From NCBI RefSeq assembly GCF_003024235.1, contig NZ_KZ679101.1, forward strand, positions 1 to 43,457: a stretch of 43,457 nucleotides of DNA. Reading direction: 5' to 3'. Below the pieces are notes generated by a model. The model was not told where the DNA came from. It did not search any database and was given only the letters and a program-made list of their open reading frames with translations. Source of the stretch: Arenimonas caeni. Its GTDB lineage: Bacteria; Pseudomonadota; Gammaproteobacteria; Xanthomonadales; Xanthomonadaceae. Position 1 is the first letter of the stretch, and the number at the start of each line of letters is the position of its first letter. Position numbers and translations under genes: made by a program. Positions 1 through 9,056 of this stretch are shown here, one piece after another.

Positions 1-46
1 TCCGACCTTCTTCCCGTGCCGGGCGTTTCGCCCGAGGGAGCCGCAC

Positions 47-74
47 ATTATACGGCCGTTTCGGAGGACGTCAA
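47..74 (-). promoter_or_regulatory. Strong sigma70-type promoter facing left
   Basis: On the minus strand a -35 box TTGACG (69-74) and a perfect -10 box TATAAT (47-52) are separated by 16 bases. The first transcribed bases are GC-rich, and a small hairpin (6-base arms, 20-34) follows. A consensus promoter with a GC-rich start region is typical of stable-RNA or highly expressed genes; the gene it drives lies beyond the left edge. The boxes are seen; the function is inferred. Confidence 0.6.
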
Positions 75-252
75 CACCTTGGTGCCGACTTTTTTCCGCC
101 CCCGCCGCCGTGCTGGCCGGTGAAGGGCCGCGAACTATAGCGGGGCGCCACGGACTTGGGAAGGGGGTGCGGACCGGATCCGTTTAGCCGGGCGTCGGCT
201 TGACACCCCGGCGGGCAGGCCGGAACGTCCCCCGGATCCACAGGAGAACCCC

Positions 253-711
253 ATGCGCCCCGCACTCGCCGCCCTTCTGCTCACCCTTCCGCTGCTGTCC
301 GGCTGCGCCACCGACTCCGGCGGGGCCTGGGTCGAACTGCGCGGCCAGCGCTACACGGTGGAAGTGGCCGACGAGCACGGCGAGCGCGCGCGCGGCCTGA
401 TGTTCCGCGAACAACTGGCCGACGGCACCGGCATGCTGTTCGTGCACGACGAACCCAGGCCGCTGGCCTACTGGATGAAGAACACGAAGATCCCGCTCGA
501 CATCTTCTACTTCGACGCCTCGCGCAAACTGGTTTCCGTATCGCGCGGCGTTCCGCCGTGCTCGCTGGGCGACCGCTGCCCGCCCTACCCGAGCGCCGGC
601 CCCGCGCTCTACGTGCTTGAACTCAATGCAGGCCAGGCCGGCAAGCTCGGTACGCAACCCGGCGACGAGATCGTGTTCGGCCCGGGAATTCCGGAGCGCG
701 GCCGACCTTGA
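253..711 (+). CDS. DUF192 family lipoprotein
   Basis: A 152-residue exported protein. Residues 1-18 form a short lipoprotein signal ending in a lipobox LSGC with Cys18. The DUF192 hallmarks follow: GLMFRE near residue 48, GMLFVHD, and YWMKNTKIPLDIFYFD, then an SVSRGVPPCS segment. The family is small, periplasmic and of unknown biochemical role. The start is supported by an AGGAG ribosome site about seven bases upstream. It lies 31 bases ahead of the SirB1-like gene and probably shares its transcript. A TTGACA at 200-205 could be a -35 box but has no good -10 partner. The family assignment is confident; function is unknown. Confidence 0.85.
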   Translation: MRPALAALLLTLPLLSGCATDSGGAWVELRGQRYTVEVADEHGERARGLMFREQLADGTGMLFVHDEPRPLAYWMKNTKIPLDIFYFDASRKLVSVSRGVPPCSLGDRCPPYPSAGPALYVLELNAGQAGKLGTQPGDEIVFGPGIPERGRP

Positions 712-742
712 TTCGCGCGTGCGGCGGGGCCACATTGCTGGC

Positions 743-1588
743 ATGCACACCAAGCACCCGCTGCCGGACTGGAATTCGCTCGCCGCACTCGGCGACGACG
801 AACTGCCGCTGCTCGACACCGCGCTGCTGATCGCGCGCGACGAGTACCCCGACCTCGACCCGGCCGACTACAACGCGCAGGTCGACACCTATGCCGAGGC
901 GCTGCGCCCGAAGCTCGCGGGCGACGTCGACCTGCCCTCGCGCCTGACCGCCATCAACCGCTACCTGTTCGACGAGCTCGGCTTCGCCGGCAACAACAAC
1001 CAGTACGACGACCCGCGCAACAGCTACCTCAACGAGGTCGTCGACCGGAAGCTCGGCATCCCGATCTCGCTGGCGGTGATCCAGATCGAAGTGACGCGCC
1101 GCCTCGGCCTGCCGCTCGACGGCGTCTCGTTCCCGGGGCATTTCCTGGTGCGGCTGCCGGTGGACGACGGCATCCTGGTGCTCGACCCCTTCAACAAGGG
1201 CCGGCCGGTGAGTGCCGAGGAGCTGCGCGAGCGCGCTTCTCCGCATCTGGGCGGGCAGGCGCCCGACGACAGCCAGCTGATGCAGATCCTGGCGCCGGCC
1301 TCGCACCGCGCGATCCTCATGCGCATGCTGCGCAACCTCAAGGGGCTCTACCAGGCCAGCGCCGACTGGGAGCGCGTGGCGCGCACCGCCGACCGCCTGC
1401 TCAAACTGGCGCCAAACACCGCCGAGGCGCTGCGCGACCGTGGCCTGGCCTATCGCGAACTGGGCTATGCCAAGGGCGCGCGCGAAGACCTGGCGCGCTA
1501 CCTGCAGCTGCTGCCGGAAGCCGAGGACACCGAACAGGTGCGCGAGGTGCTGGTCGACCTGGCCGGCGAACCGACCCGCCTGAACTGA
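743..1588 (+). CDS. SirB1/transglutaminase-like protein with TPR tail
   Basis: A 281-residue protein beginning MHTKHPLPDW. The central part carries the SirB1-type transglutaminase-like signature: LNEVVDRKLGIPISLAV, then RRLGLPLDGVSFPGHFLVR. The C-terminal 80 residues look like TPR helices (NLKGLYQASADWERV, LLKLAPNTAEALRDRG). Relatives are conserved in proteobacteria but their activity is not settled, and the canonical transglutaminase Cys is not obvious in this fold. The frame is open further upstream, but that stretch overlaps the DUF192 gene and looks like its shadow, so the ATG at 743 is chosen. Confidence 0.82.
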   Translation: MHTKHPLPDWNSLAALGDDELPLLDTALLIARDEYPDLDPADYNAQVDTYAEALRPKLAGDVDLPSRLTAINRYLFDELGFAGNNNQYDDPRNSYLNEVVDRKLGIPISLAVIQIEVTRRLGLPLDGVSFPGHFLVRLPVDDGILVLDPFNKGRPVSAEELRERASPHLGGQAPDDSQLMQILAPASHRAILMRMLRNLKGLYQASADWERVARTADRLLKLAPNTAEALRDRGLAYRELGYAKGAREDLARYLQLLPEAEDTEQVREVLVDLAGEPTRLN

Positions 1589-1595
1589 GCCGGCC

Positions 1596-1790
1596 TCAGC
1601 CGGCCGGCACCATCTCGAAGTCGTCCTTGGTGACGCCGCAGTCCGGGCACACCCAGGTGTCGGGGACGTCTTCCCAGCGCGTGCCGGGGGCGATGCCCTC
1701 TTCCGGCAGGCCGTCGGCCTCGCTGTAGATGAAGCCGCAGACGACGCACATCCAGGTGCGGTAGGTGGTGGCGGTCTCGGCGGTGCTCAT
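1596..1790 (-). CDS. Rubredoxin
   Basis: A 64-residue rubredoxin with two iron-binding pairs: CVVCG near the N-terminus and CPDCG near the C-terminus, framing the conserved GIAPGT and WEDVPDTWVCP segments. It carries electrons through a single Fe(Cys)4 centre in the cytoplasm. The chosen start is MSTAET; an upstream Met at 1829 in the same frame would add 13 residues with no rubredoxin homology. It is transcribed away from thiE, with 65 bases between the two starts, and ends seven bases after the stop of the converging SirB1-like gene. Confidence 0.92.
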   Translation of the reverse strand: MSTAETATTYRTWMCVVCGFIYSEADGLPEEGIAPGTRWEDVPDTWVCPDCGVTKDDFEMVPAG

Positions 1791-1855
1791 CGTGGTCGCG
1801 GGGGCCTGCAGTCGGATCAGGGTTACCATTCTCGCATCCCCACGGCCCCGCCGGA

Positions 1856-2509
1856 ATGAACAACGCCTTCACGTGGCCGCGCCGCGGCATCTACCTCATC
1901 ACTCCTGACGAAGCCGACACCGCGCGGCTGCTGGCCCGGCTCGAGCCGCTACTGGCGCTGCGGCCGGCCCTGCTCCAGTACCGCAACAAGCCCGCCGGGC
2001 CGGCGCTCCGGGCCAGCCAGGCCCACGCGCTGCAGGCCCGCTGTCTGGCACACGGCGTGCCGCTGGTGGTGAACGACGACTGGCGGCTGGCGCTCGAAGC
2101 GGGCGCCGCCGGCGCCCACCTGGGCGAGGACGACGGCGCCCTGGCCGAGGCCCGCGCCCGCGCCCCCGGCCTGTGGCTGGGCGCCTCCTGCTACAACCAG
2201 TTCGATCGCGCCCGCGCGGCCGTGGCCGCCGGCGCCGACTACGTCGCCTTCGGCGCCTTCTTCCCCTCCGGCACCAAGCCGCTGGCCAGCCGCGCCGACC
2301 CCGGCCTGCTGCGCGAGGCCCGCGCCCTGGGTCGGCCGATGGTGGCCATCGGCGGCATCACGCCGGACAATGCCGCCGGCCTGGTCGCCGCCGGCGCCGA
2401 CCTGCTGGCCGTGATCGGCGGCGTATTCGACGCCCCCGACCCCGTCGCCGCCCTGCGCAGCCTCCAGCACCTCTTCGAAACCCCCGAACCCGAGACCGAC
2501 ACGCCATGA
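1856..2509 (+). CDS. thiE: Thiamine-phosphate synthase
   Basis: A 217-residue TIM-barrel enzyme that joins HMP-pyrophosphate and the thiazole phosphate to give thiamine phosphate. Visible motifs are LLQYRNK (pyrophosphate loop), [40 protein letters not shown], and the phosphate-binding end AIGGITPDN and [12 protein letters not shown]. Length and motif order fit ThiE. Its stop overlaps the hemL start as ATGA (2506-2509), so the two are translationally coupled. thiC lies 15 kb away in the same window behind a TPP riboswitch, but none is visible ahead of thiE. Confidence 0.92.
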   Translation: MNNAFTWPRRGIYLITPDEADTARLLARLEPLLALRPALLQYRNKPAGPALRASQAHALQARCLAHGVPLVVNDDWRLALEAGAAGAHLGEDDGALAEARARAPGLWLGASCYNQFDRARAAVAAGADYVAFGAFFPSGTKPLASRADPGLLREARALGRPMVAIGGITPDNAAGLVAAGADLLAVIGGVFDAPDPVAALRSLQHLFETPEPETDTP

Positions 2510-3798
2510 ACACCGCCACCAGCCACGCCCTCTTCACCCGCGCCCTCGAGCTCATGCCGGGCGGCGTCAATTCGCCGGTGCGCGCGTTCAAGTCGGTCGG
2601 CGGCGAGCCCTTCTTCGCCAAGCGCGCCGAAGGCGCCTACCTGATCGACGTCGACGGCAACCGCTACGTCGACTACATCGGCAGCTGGGGCCCGATGATC
2701 GCCGGCCACGCGCACCCGAAGGTACTCGAGGCGGTCGAGCGCACCATGCGCGACGGCCTGAGCTTCGGCGTGCCCAACGCGCTCGAGGTCGAGATGGCCG
2801 AAACCGTGCGCAAGCTGGTGCCGTCCATGCAGATGATGCGCATGGTCAACTCCGGCACCGAGGCCACGCTCTCGGCCATCCGCCTGGCCCGCGGCGCCAC
2901 CGGCCGCAGCCGCATCGTCAAGTTCGAGGGCTGCTACCACGGCCACGGTGACAGCTTCCTGGTGAAGGCCGGCTCCGGCGCGCTCACCTTCGGCCTGCCC
3001 AACTCGCCGGGTGTGCCCAAGGGCCTGGCCGACCTCACGCTCACCCTGCCCTACAACGACTTCGAGGCCGCCACGAAGCTGTTCGATGAAGTCGGCGGCG
3101 AGATCGCCGGCCTGATCGTCGAGCCGATCGTCGGCAACGCCAACTGCATCCTGCCGCGCGAGGGTTACCTGCAGCACCTGCGCGAGCTGTGCACGAAGCA
3201 CGGCGCCATCCTGATCTTCGACGAGGTGATGACCGGCTTCCGCGTCGCGCTCGGCGGCGCCCAGGCACGCTACGGCGTGACGCCCGACCTGAGCACCTTC
3301 GGCAAGATCATCGGCGGCGGCATGCCGGTGGGCGCCTACGGCGGCCGCGCCGACCTGATGCAGCAGGTGGCGCCGGCCGGCCCGGTCTACCAAGCGGGCA
3401 CGCTCAGCGGCAATCCGGTGGCGATGGCCGCCGGCCTGGCCACGCTGGAACTGATCCAGGCCCCGGGCTTCCACGACAGGCTCGAAGCCGCCACCCACGT
3501 GCTCTGCGACGGTCTGGAAATGGCCGCGCGCGAGGCCGGCGTCGCCGTCACCACCACCCGCAGCTGCGCCATGTTCGGCCTGTACTTCAACAACGAGCCG
3601 GTGGAGACCTTCGCCCAGGCCGTGGCCAGCGACAGCGCCGCCTTCAACCGCTTCTTCCACGCCATGCTCAGGCGCGGCGTGTACTTCGCGCCGTCCGCCT
3701 TCGAGGCCGGCTTCCTGTCGAGCGCGCACGGCGAAACCGAGCTCGCCCACACCATCGCCGCGGCGCGCGAGGCCTTCCGCGAGGTCGCCGCGGGGTGA
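2506..3798 (+). CDS. hemL: Glutamate-1-semialdehyde 2,1-aminomutase
   Basis: A 430-residue class III PLP aminotransferase that converts glutamate-1-semialdehyde to 5-aminolevulinate, the C5 entry to haem synthesis. The N-terminus has [20 protein letters not shown], then [13 protein letters not shown] and [36 protein letters not shown] and the aspartate segment [10 protein letters not shown] follow. The PLP lysine is K267 in [16 protein letters not shown]. The start overlaps the thiE stop by four bases; the same frame is open upstream but only as the shadow of thiE. It overlaps the next gene by four bases (GTGA). Confidence 0.95.
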   Translation: MNTATSHALFTRALELMPGGVNSPVRAFKSVGGEPFFAKRAEGAYLIDVDGNRYVDYIGSWGPMIAGHAHPKVLEAVERTMRDGLSFGVPNALEVEMAETVRKLVPSMQMMRMVNSGTEATLSAIRLARGATGRSRIVKFEGCYHGHGDSFLVKAGSGALTFGLPNSPGVPKGLADLTLTLPYNDFEAATKLFDEVGGEIAGLIVEPIVGNANCILPREGYLQHLRELCTKHGAILIFDEVMTGFRVALGGAQARYGVTPDLSTFGKIIGGGMPVGAYGGRADLMQQVAPAGPVYQAGTLSGNPVAMAAGLATLELIQAPGFHDRLEAATHVLCDGLEMAAREAGVAVTTTRSCAMFGLYFNNEPVETFAQAVASDSAAFNRFFHAMLRRGVYFAPSAFEAGFLSSAHGETELAHTIAAAREAFREVAAG

Positions 3799-4418
3799 AG
3801 CGGCCTGCGCTGGTGCTGTTCGACCTCGACGGCGTACTGGCGCACTACGAACACGCGCCGCGGCTGCGCGTGCTGTCCGAACGCCTCGGCACCAGCGAAA
3901 GCGCGGTGGCCGGGGCGCTGTTCGAGTCGGGCCTGGAGCGCGAGGCCGACCTGGGCCGCATCGACACCGACGGCATGCTCGCGACGCTGGGCGAACGGCT
4001 TGGCGTGCCGGTGACGCTCGATGACTGCCTGGCCGCCCGCGCCGCCGCGATGCGCGCCAACGACACCGTGCTCGGGCTCGCGGCCGCCGCCGGCCGCCAC
4101 GCCACGCTGGCCATCCTGACCAACAACGGCCTGATGCTGCGCGACCATTTCGAGGCGATCTGCCCGCCGCTGGCACCCCTGTTCGGCGACCGCGTGTTCT
4201 GCTCGGCGCAGTTCGGCATGGCCAAGCCCGAGCCCGAGGTCTTCCGCCGCTGCCTCGAGCTGCTGGAAGTCGAGCCCGGCGAGGCGCTGTTCTTCGACGA
4301 CAAACCCGACAACGCCAAGGGCGCGCGCCGCGCCGGCCTGCGGGCGCACACTTACCGAGACGAAGCCGGGCTGCGCGCGCACCTGGCCGCGCACGACCTC
4401 CTGGAGACCGAACGATGA
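3795..4418 (+). CDS. HAD-superfamily hydrolase
   Basis: A 207-residue HAD phosphatase-like protein. Motif I is FDLDGVL (nucleophile D10, acid D12), motif II is the T in ILTNN (residue 109), motif III K144 in MAKPEPEVF, and motif IV D168/D169 in FFDDKPDN, with an alpha-helical cap between I and II. The expected start is a GTG at 3795 that overlaps the hemL TGA; no closer ATG precedes the DLDG motif. It overlaps the next gene as ATGA (4415-4418). The substrate cannot be told from sequence. Confidence 0.85.
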   Translation: MKRPALVLFDLDGVLAHYEHAPRLRVLSERLGTSESAVAGALFESGLEREADLGRIDTDGMLATLGERLGVPVTLDDCLAARAAAMRANDTVLGLAAAAGRHATLAILTNNGLMLRDHFEAICPPLAPLFGDRVFCSAQFGMAKPEPEVFRRCLELLEVEPGEALFFDDKPDNAKGARRAGLRAHTYRDEAGLRAHLAAHDLLETER

Positions 4419-5545
4419 GCCGCATCGAAACCCTGGCCGTGCACGCAGGCGGCGAGCCCGACGAAGCCACCGGCGCCGTGGTGCCGCCGATCCACCTCGC
4501 CACCACCTTCCGCCACGGCCCGGCCGGCGAGCGCCAGGCGGGCTACGAGTACCAGCGCGAGTCCAACCCCACCCAGGACCGGCTCGAGTCGGCCCTGGCC
4601 GCGCTCGAGGACGGCGCCGCGGCCCTGTGTTTCGGCTCGGGCATGGCGGCGATGGCGGCCCTGCTCGAATCGCTGCCAGCCGGCAGCCACGTGCTCATCC
4701 CCACCGACTGCTACACCGGCCTGCGCGCGCTGGCCGGCGAGTTCCTGCGCGAGCGCGGCATCACCGCCAGCGCCGTGGACATGGCCGACCTCGACGCCGT
4801 GCAGGCGGCGCTGCGCCCGGAAACGAGCCTGGTCTGGGCCGAAACGCCGTCCAACCCGCAGTTGCGCATCTGCGACATCGCGGCCCTGGCGGCGCTGGCC
4901 CACGGCCACGGCGCGCTGCTGGCCTGCGACAACACCTTCGCCACGCCGGTGCTGCAGCGCCCGCTGGCCCTGGGCGCCGACGTGGTGATGCACTCGACCA
5001 CCAAGTACTTCGGCGGACACAGCGACGTGATGGGCGGCGCGCTCGTGTTCGCGCGCCGCGACGAGCTGTTCGGGCGGGTGTTCCACCGCCGCCACGTCAC
5101 CGGCGGCATCCTCGCGCCCTTCAGCGCCTGGCTGATCCTGCGCGGCTGCCGTTCGCTGCCGGCTCGCATGGCCTGGCACTGCGCCAACGCCCGCGCGCTG
5201 GCCGAGATGCTGGCCGCGCACCCGGCCGTGGAGGCCGTGCATTACCCCGGCCTGGCCTCGCACCCGGGCCACGCCATCGCGGCGAGGCAGATGCGCGACG
5301 GCGGCGGCATGCTCAGCTTCCGCCTGCGCGGTGGCCGCGAGGCGGCGCTGGCCGTGGCCGGCGCGCTGGAACTGGCGATCAACGCCACCTCGCTGGGCGG
5401 CCCGGAGACCCTGGTCGAGCACCGTGCGTCGATCGAGGGGGCGAATGCGGTCAGCCCCGACAACCTGCTGCGCGTCTCGGCCGGCCTCGAGCACCGCGAC
5501 GACCTGCTGGAAGACTTCACGCAGGCGCTGGCGCGGCTCGGCTGA
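4415..5545 (+). CDS. Cys/Met metabolism PLP enzyme (cystathionine gamma-synthase/lyase-like)
   Basis: A 376-residue transsulfuration-family enzyme. The start has the family pattern ETLAVHAGGEPDEATGA followed by PPIHLATTF; the YEYQRESNPTQ segment binds the cofactor phosphate of the neighbouring subunit, and FGSGMAAMAA follows. The PLP lysine is K197 in HSTTKYFGGHSD. The C-terminus SLGGPETLVEHRAS and VSPDNLLRVSAGLE is typical. Synthase, lyase and sulfhydrylase members cannot be separated from sequence alone. It is the fourth gene of a tightly coupled operon with thiE, hemL and the HAD gene. Confidence 0.85.
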   Translation: MSRIETLAVHAGGEPDEATGAVVPPIHLATTFRHGPAGERQAGYEYQRESNPTQDRLESALAALEDGAAALCFGSGMAAMAALLESLPAGSHVLIPTDCYTGLRALAGEFLRERGITASAVDMADLDAVQAALRPETSLVWAETPSNPQLRICDIAALAALAHGHGALLACDNTFATPVLQRPLALGADVVMHSTTKYFGGHSDVMGGALVFARRDELFGRVFHRRHVTGGILAPFSAWLILRGCRSLPARMAWHCANARALAEMLAAHPAVEAVHYPGLASHPGHAIAARQMRDGGGMLSFRLRGGREAALAVAGALELAINATSLGGPETLVEHRASIEGANAVSPDNLLRVSAGLEHRDDLLEDFTQALARLG

Positions 5546-5571
5546 GCCGCGCCAGATTCACCGCTGCCCGG

Positions 5572-5991
5572 TCACCACTGCCCGGTATTGGGCATCGAGG
5601 CCCAGGGCTCGGCCGGCGGCAGCGCCTCGCCGGCCTGCAGCAGCTCGATCGAGATCTGGTCGGGCGAGCGCACGAAGGCCATGCGGCCGTCGCGCGGCGG
5701 CCGGTTGATGGTGACGCCGTGCGCCTGCAGGCGCTCGCAGGCGGCGTAGATGTCGTCCACCTCGAAGGCCAGGTGGCCGAAGTTGCGGGCGCCGCCGTAG
5801 TCCTCGTCGTCGTAGTTCCAGGTCAGCTCCACCTCGGCGTCCGGGGTCGCCGGCGCGGCGAGGTAGACCAGCGTGAAGCGACCCTGCGGGTAGTCCCGGC
5901 GGCGGGTTTCCACCAGGCCCAGGGCGTCGCGGTAGAAGCGCAGCGACGCGTCCAGGTCGCGCACGCGCACCATGGCATGCAGGTATTTCAT
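5572..5991 (-). CDS. gloA: Lactoylglutathione lyase (glyoxalase I)
   Basis: A 139-residue vicinal-oxygen-chelate protein that isomerises the glutathione-methylglyoxal hemithioacetal to S-lactoylglutathione. The four metal ligands expected for glyoxalase I are present: His5 (YLHAMVRV), Glu in DAEVELTWNY, His in NFGHLAFEVDD, and Glu in QISIELLQ. Length fits the single-domain bacterial enzyme. Its ATG overlaps the stop of the upstream SDR gene (5988-5991), so the two form a coupled operon. It converges on the transsulfuration gene. Confidence 0.9.
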   Translation of the reverse strand: MKYLHAMVRVRDLDASLRFYRDALGLVETRRRDYPQGRFTLVYLAAPATPDAEVELTWNYDDEDYGGARNFGHLAFEVDDIYAACERLQAHGVTINRPPRDGRMAFVRSPDQISIELLQAGEALPPAEPWASMPNTGQW

Positions 5992-6836
5992 CGGCGCAGG
6001 GCCTCCATCAGTTCGGGATCGTCGAGGAACAGGTCGGGCAGCAGCGGCTGCGACGGATCGACCGCATAACCACTGAAATCGGTGACGCCGCGCTCGCGCA
6101 GCAGCGTCTCGTCGATCAGGAAATTACCGGTGAAGCCTGCCGCCGGCGTCGTGAGCGCGGCGTGGGCGGCGTCGGCCATGATCTCCGGCGTGCGGCACTT
6201 GGCCGGCTCGGTGCCGGGGATCATCTTGAGCGCGTCGGTGGCGATCACGGTGCGCGGCCACAGCGCATTCACCGCCACGCCCTTGGGCCCGAACTCGGCC
6301 GCCAGACCGAGCGTGACGAAGCTCATGCCCATCTTGGCCAGGGTGTAGCCGGTGTGCGGCCCCCACCACTTCGGGTCGAGCGTCGGCGGCGGCGCCAGCG
6401 TCAGGATGTGCGGGTTGGCCGAGCGCAGCAGGTGCGGCAGCGCCACCTGCGAACACAGGAAGGTGCCGCGGGCGTTGACCTGCTGCATCAGGTCGAAGCG
6501 CTTCATCGGCGTCGCGAGCGTGCCCTGGAGCCAGATCGCGCTGGCGTTGTTGACCAGGATGTCCAGCCCGCCGAAGCGCTCGACCGTGGCCGCCACCGCC
6601 GCCTGCACCTGGTCTTCCTCGCGGATGTCGCATTGGATCGCCAGCGCACGACCGCCCGCGGCCTCCACCGCCGCCGCGGCGCTGTGGATGGTGCCGGGCA
6701 GCTTGGGATTGGGCACGCCCGACTTGGCGGCGATGGCCACGTTGGCGCCGTCGCGCGCTGCGCGCAGCGCGATGGCCAAGCCGATGCCACGCGAGGCGCC
6801 GGTGATGAAGAGGGTCTTGCCGCGAAGATCGCCCAT
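5988..6836 (-). CDS. Short-chain dehydrogenase/reductase, HSDL2-like
   Basis: A 282-residue SDR with the cofactor motif TGASRGIG near residue 12, LVNNASAIWL in place of NNAG, and the catalytic pair in TGYTLAKMGMS. The segment LAPPPTLDPKWWGPHTGYT resembles HSDL2-type SDRs, in which the catalytic serine context is altered. The C-terminus GNFLIDETLLRERGV is typical of that subgroup. An AGGAG site lies just upstream of the ATG. It is coupled to gloA and divergent from the DedA fusion gene; the substrate is unknown. Confidence 0.85.
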   Translation of the reverse strand: MGDLRGKTLFITGASRGIGLAIALRAARDGANVAIAAKSGVPNPKLPGTIHSAAAAVEAAGGRALAIQCDIREEDQVQAAVAATVERFGGLDILVNNASAIWLQGTLATPMKRFDLMQQVNARGTFLCSQVALPHLLRSANPHILTLAPPPTLDPKWWGPHTGYTLAKMGMSFVTLGLAAEFGPKGVAVNALWPRTVIATDALKMIPGTEPAKCRTPEIMADAAHAALTTPAAGFTGNFLIDETLLRERGVTDFSGYAVDPSQPLLPDLFLDDPELMEALRR

Positions 6837-6890
6837 GGCTGGCTCCTGAACTTTGGTGCAAGTGTAAACCGGCGGGCGCGGTGCCCGGCC

Positions 6891-6896
6891 TATAAT
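6891..6896 (+). promoter_or_regulatory. TATAAT -10 box nine bases ahead of a start codon
   Basis: A perfect TATAAT lies nine bases before the ATG of the DedA fusion gene, so transcription would start at or next to the start codon. No good -35 box is visible 16-18 bases upstream, and there is no ribosome site between the box and the ATG. A leaderless or near-leaderless transcript is inferred. Confidence 0.4.
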
Positions 6897-6905
6897 GCCG
6901 CCCCT

Positions 6906-8906
6906 ATGGATTCAGCCCGCCTGGAAGCCCTCGTCACCTGGATCGGCCAGAACCCGATCGCGGCGGGCATCGTCATCTTCCTCATCGCCTTCGGCGATGC
7001 CCTGGTCATCCTCGGCGTCGCCATCCCGGCGGTGCCGCTGCTGTTCGCCGTGGGCACGCTGGTCGGCCTGGGCCACGTGGACGGGGCCTACGCCCTGGCC
7101 TGCGCAACGCTCGGCGCCTTCGCCGGCGACGGAGTGAGCTTCTGGGTCGGCCGCCGCTTCGGCCCCCAGCTGCGCCAGCGCTGGCCCTTCCGCAACCATC
7201 CGCAGTGGCTCGAACGCAGCGAACTGACGTTCCGCCGCCACGGCATGAAGTCGATCCTGATGGCCCGCTACATCGGCGCCATCCGCCCCTTCGTGCCCGC
7301 CATCGCCGGCATGCTGGGCATGAAGCTGCGCCAGTACGTGCCGGCCAGCGCGCTCGCCGCGGTGGTGTGGTCGGCCACCTTCCTGGCCCCGGGCTGGGTG
7401 TTCGGCACCTCGCTCGACCTGGTCGCGGCCGTGGCCGGGCGGCTGGCGATCGTGCTGGCCGTGGTGCTGGCGCTGGTGGCGGCGATCTGGGCCGTCGTCT
7501 TCTACCTGTGGCGCTGGCTGGGCGCGCACACCACCGAGATGCTCGAGCGCGCGCTGGCATGGTCGCACCGGCATCCGGTGCTTGGCCGCTATTCCGAGGC
7601 GCTGATCGACCCCAAGCGCCCCGAGTCCGCATCGCTGCTGCTGCTGGCCGCGGTGCTGGGCCTGGCCGGCTGGGGCATCTTCACCATCCTGATCTCGGTC
7701 GGCGGCGGCAGCGCGCCCTCGCAGCTCGACCTCACCGTGCACCAGCTGATGTTCGGCCTGCGCAACCCGCTGGCCGACATCCCGATGGCCTTCCTGGCCA
7801 CGCTCGGCGATGCCGTGGTGCTGGCGCCGGCGGTGGTGGCGGTGTTCGCCTGGCTGCTCTGGCGGCGCCGGCACGTGGCGGCCTGGCACTGGCTGGCCGC
7901 ACCGGCCTTCGCCCTCCTGCTGACCTGGCTGCTGGGTTACGTGCTCGACATGCCCAAGCCGCCCGCCTCGACCGCGGTGCCCGGCTTCAGTTTCCCCTCG
8001 GCGCCGGTGACGCTGGCGACGGTGGTCTACGGTTTCTTCGCGGTGCTGATCGCACGCGAGCTGCCGGGCCGCAACCGCGCCTGGCCCTACGTGGTGGCGG
8101 CGCTGGTGGTGGGGCTGCTCGGCTTCTCGCGCCTCTACCTCGGCGCCCACTGGCTCAGCGACGTGCTGGCCGGCACGCTGCTCGGCCTGCTCTGGATCGC
8201 CGCGCTGGGCATCGCCTACCGGCGCCGCGTGGTGCGCTCGTTCTGGGTGCGGCCGATCGCGACCATATTCTTCGTCGCGGTGTTGGGGCTGGCCGCCTGG
8301 CACGGCAGCCGCCACGCCGGCGACACGCTGGTGCGCTTCGACCCGCCGCACGTGCCGGCGCCGCTGGCGATGGACGCCTGGTGGAGCGAAGACTGGCAGG
8401 CCTCGCTGCCGGCGCGCCGCAACGAGCTGCACGGGCGCGACGCCTGGCCGCTGAACGTGCAGTACGCCGGCCCGCTCGCCGCACTGCGCGCCCACCTGCT
8501 GCTGGCCGGATGGCAGGACTACGAGACCGGCGGCTGGGAAGGGCTGCTGCAGACGATGGACAAGGACGTGACCCCGCTCGACCTGCCGGTGCTGCCGTCG
8601 ATGCACCAGGGCCGGGCCGAGACGCTGGTGATGGTGCGCCGCGAGCCGGGCGGCGGGCAGATGAAGGTGCTGCGCGTGTGGGACGGGTCGGTCGTGCTGC
8701 AGCCGGGCAAGGTGCCTCTGTGGATCGGCAGCGTGCACAAGCTCGAGTTCGCCCAGCGCCTGGACTTCTTCAGCTACTGGCGCGTGATGCCCGGCGAAGC
8801 CGACCTGCTCGAGCCCCTGCGCACCGACCTCGGCAACCTCGACGCCACCATCGAAACCCGCCGCGACGACCAGCAGCCCGTCCTCCGCGCCCGCGCGCGC
8901 CCCTGA
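6906..8906 (+). CDS. DedA-PAP2-LssY fusion membrane protein
   Basis: A 666-residue membrane protein with three parts. Residues 1-200 are DedA/SNARE-associated (GDALVILGVAIPA, GDGVSFWVGRRFG, and RYIGAIRPFVPAIAGMLGM at 121-139). Residues about 240-435 are PAP2-like membrane helices, with motif SRLYLGAHWLSD (408-419). The last 200 residues form an LssY-type C-terminal domain. DedA proteins act in lipid-carrier transport and PAP2 in dephosphorylating lipid phosphates. The usual PSGH motif reads PSAP (364-367), so the motif-2 histidine is missing, and the first PAP2 motif lacks its RP. The phosphatase part may be inactive or altered. Confidence 0.85.
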   Translation: MDSARLEALVTWIGQNPIAAGIVIFLIAFGDALVILGVAIPAVPLLFAVGTLVGLGHVDGAYALACATLGAFAGDGVSFWVGRRFGPQLRQRWPFRNHPQWLERSELTFRRHGMKSILMARYIGAIRPFVPAIAGMLGMKLRQYVPASALAAVVWSATFLAPGWVFGTSLDLVAAVAGRLAIVLAVVLALVAAIWAVVFYLWRWLGAHTTEMLERALAWSHRHPVLGRYSEALIDPKRPESASLLLLAAVLGLAGWGIFTILISVGGGSAPSQLDLTVHQLMFGLRNPLADIPMAFLATLGDAVVLAPAVVAVFAWLLWRRRHVAAWHWLAAPAFALLLTWLLGYVLDMPKPPASTAVPGFSFPSAPVTLATVVYGFFAVLIARELPGRNRAWPYVVAALVVGLLGFSRLYLGAHWLSDVLAGTLLGLLWIAALGIAYRRRVVRSFWVRPIATIFFVAVLGLAAWHGSRHAGDTLVRFDPPHVPAPLAMDAWWSEDWQASLPARRNELHGRDAWPLNVQYAGPLAALRAHLLLAGWQDYETGGWEGLLQTMDKDVTPLDLPVLPSMHQGRAETLVMVRREPGGGQMKVLRVWDGSVVLQPGKVPLWIGSVHKLEFAQRLDFFSYWRVMPGEADLLEPLRTDLGNLDATIETRRDDQQPVLRARARP

Positions 8907-9028
8907 TCCACATCCTCCTTCAGGCGCGAGGCTTCAGGTTCCCGACCCTTTCGGCCGGGTGACCACCAGAGTGGCGCCGCCTCCACCCGCGAAAGCACCG
9001 AGTGGCCAAAACCCGGAACAGCAAAGCT

Positions 9029-9046
9029 TCGGGCCTGAAGGCCCGA
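9029..9046. terminator. Hairpin between converging genes
   Basis: A seven-base GC-rich inverted repeat (TCGGGCC / GGCCCGA) with a TGAA loop lies between the converging DedA fusion gene and the Lon-domain gene. There is no T-run, so it is at most a weak bidirectional terminator. The rest of 8907-9056 shows no gene. Confidence 0.35.
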
Positions 9047-9056
9047 GGCCCAGGGC

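Noticed and set aside
1-252. A gene or RNA at the left edge
   Set aside because: No ORF with family resemblance and no tRNA-like fold is visible; only the leftward promoter and the DUF192 ribosome site could be supported.
2239-4506. 755-residue minus-strand frame over hemL and neighbours
   Set aside because: It crosses three well-supported genes on the other strand and has only Arg/Gly/Ala-rich shadow sequence.
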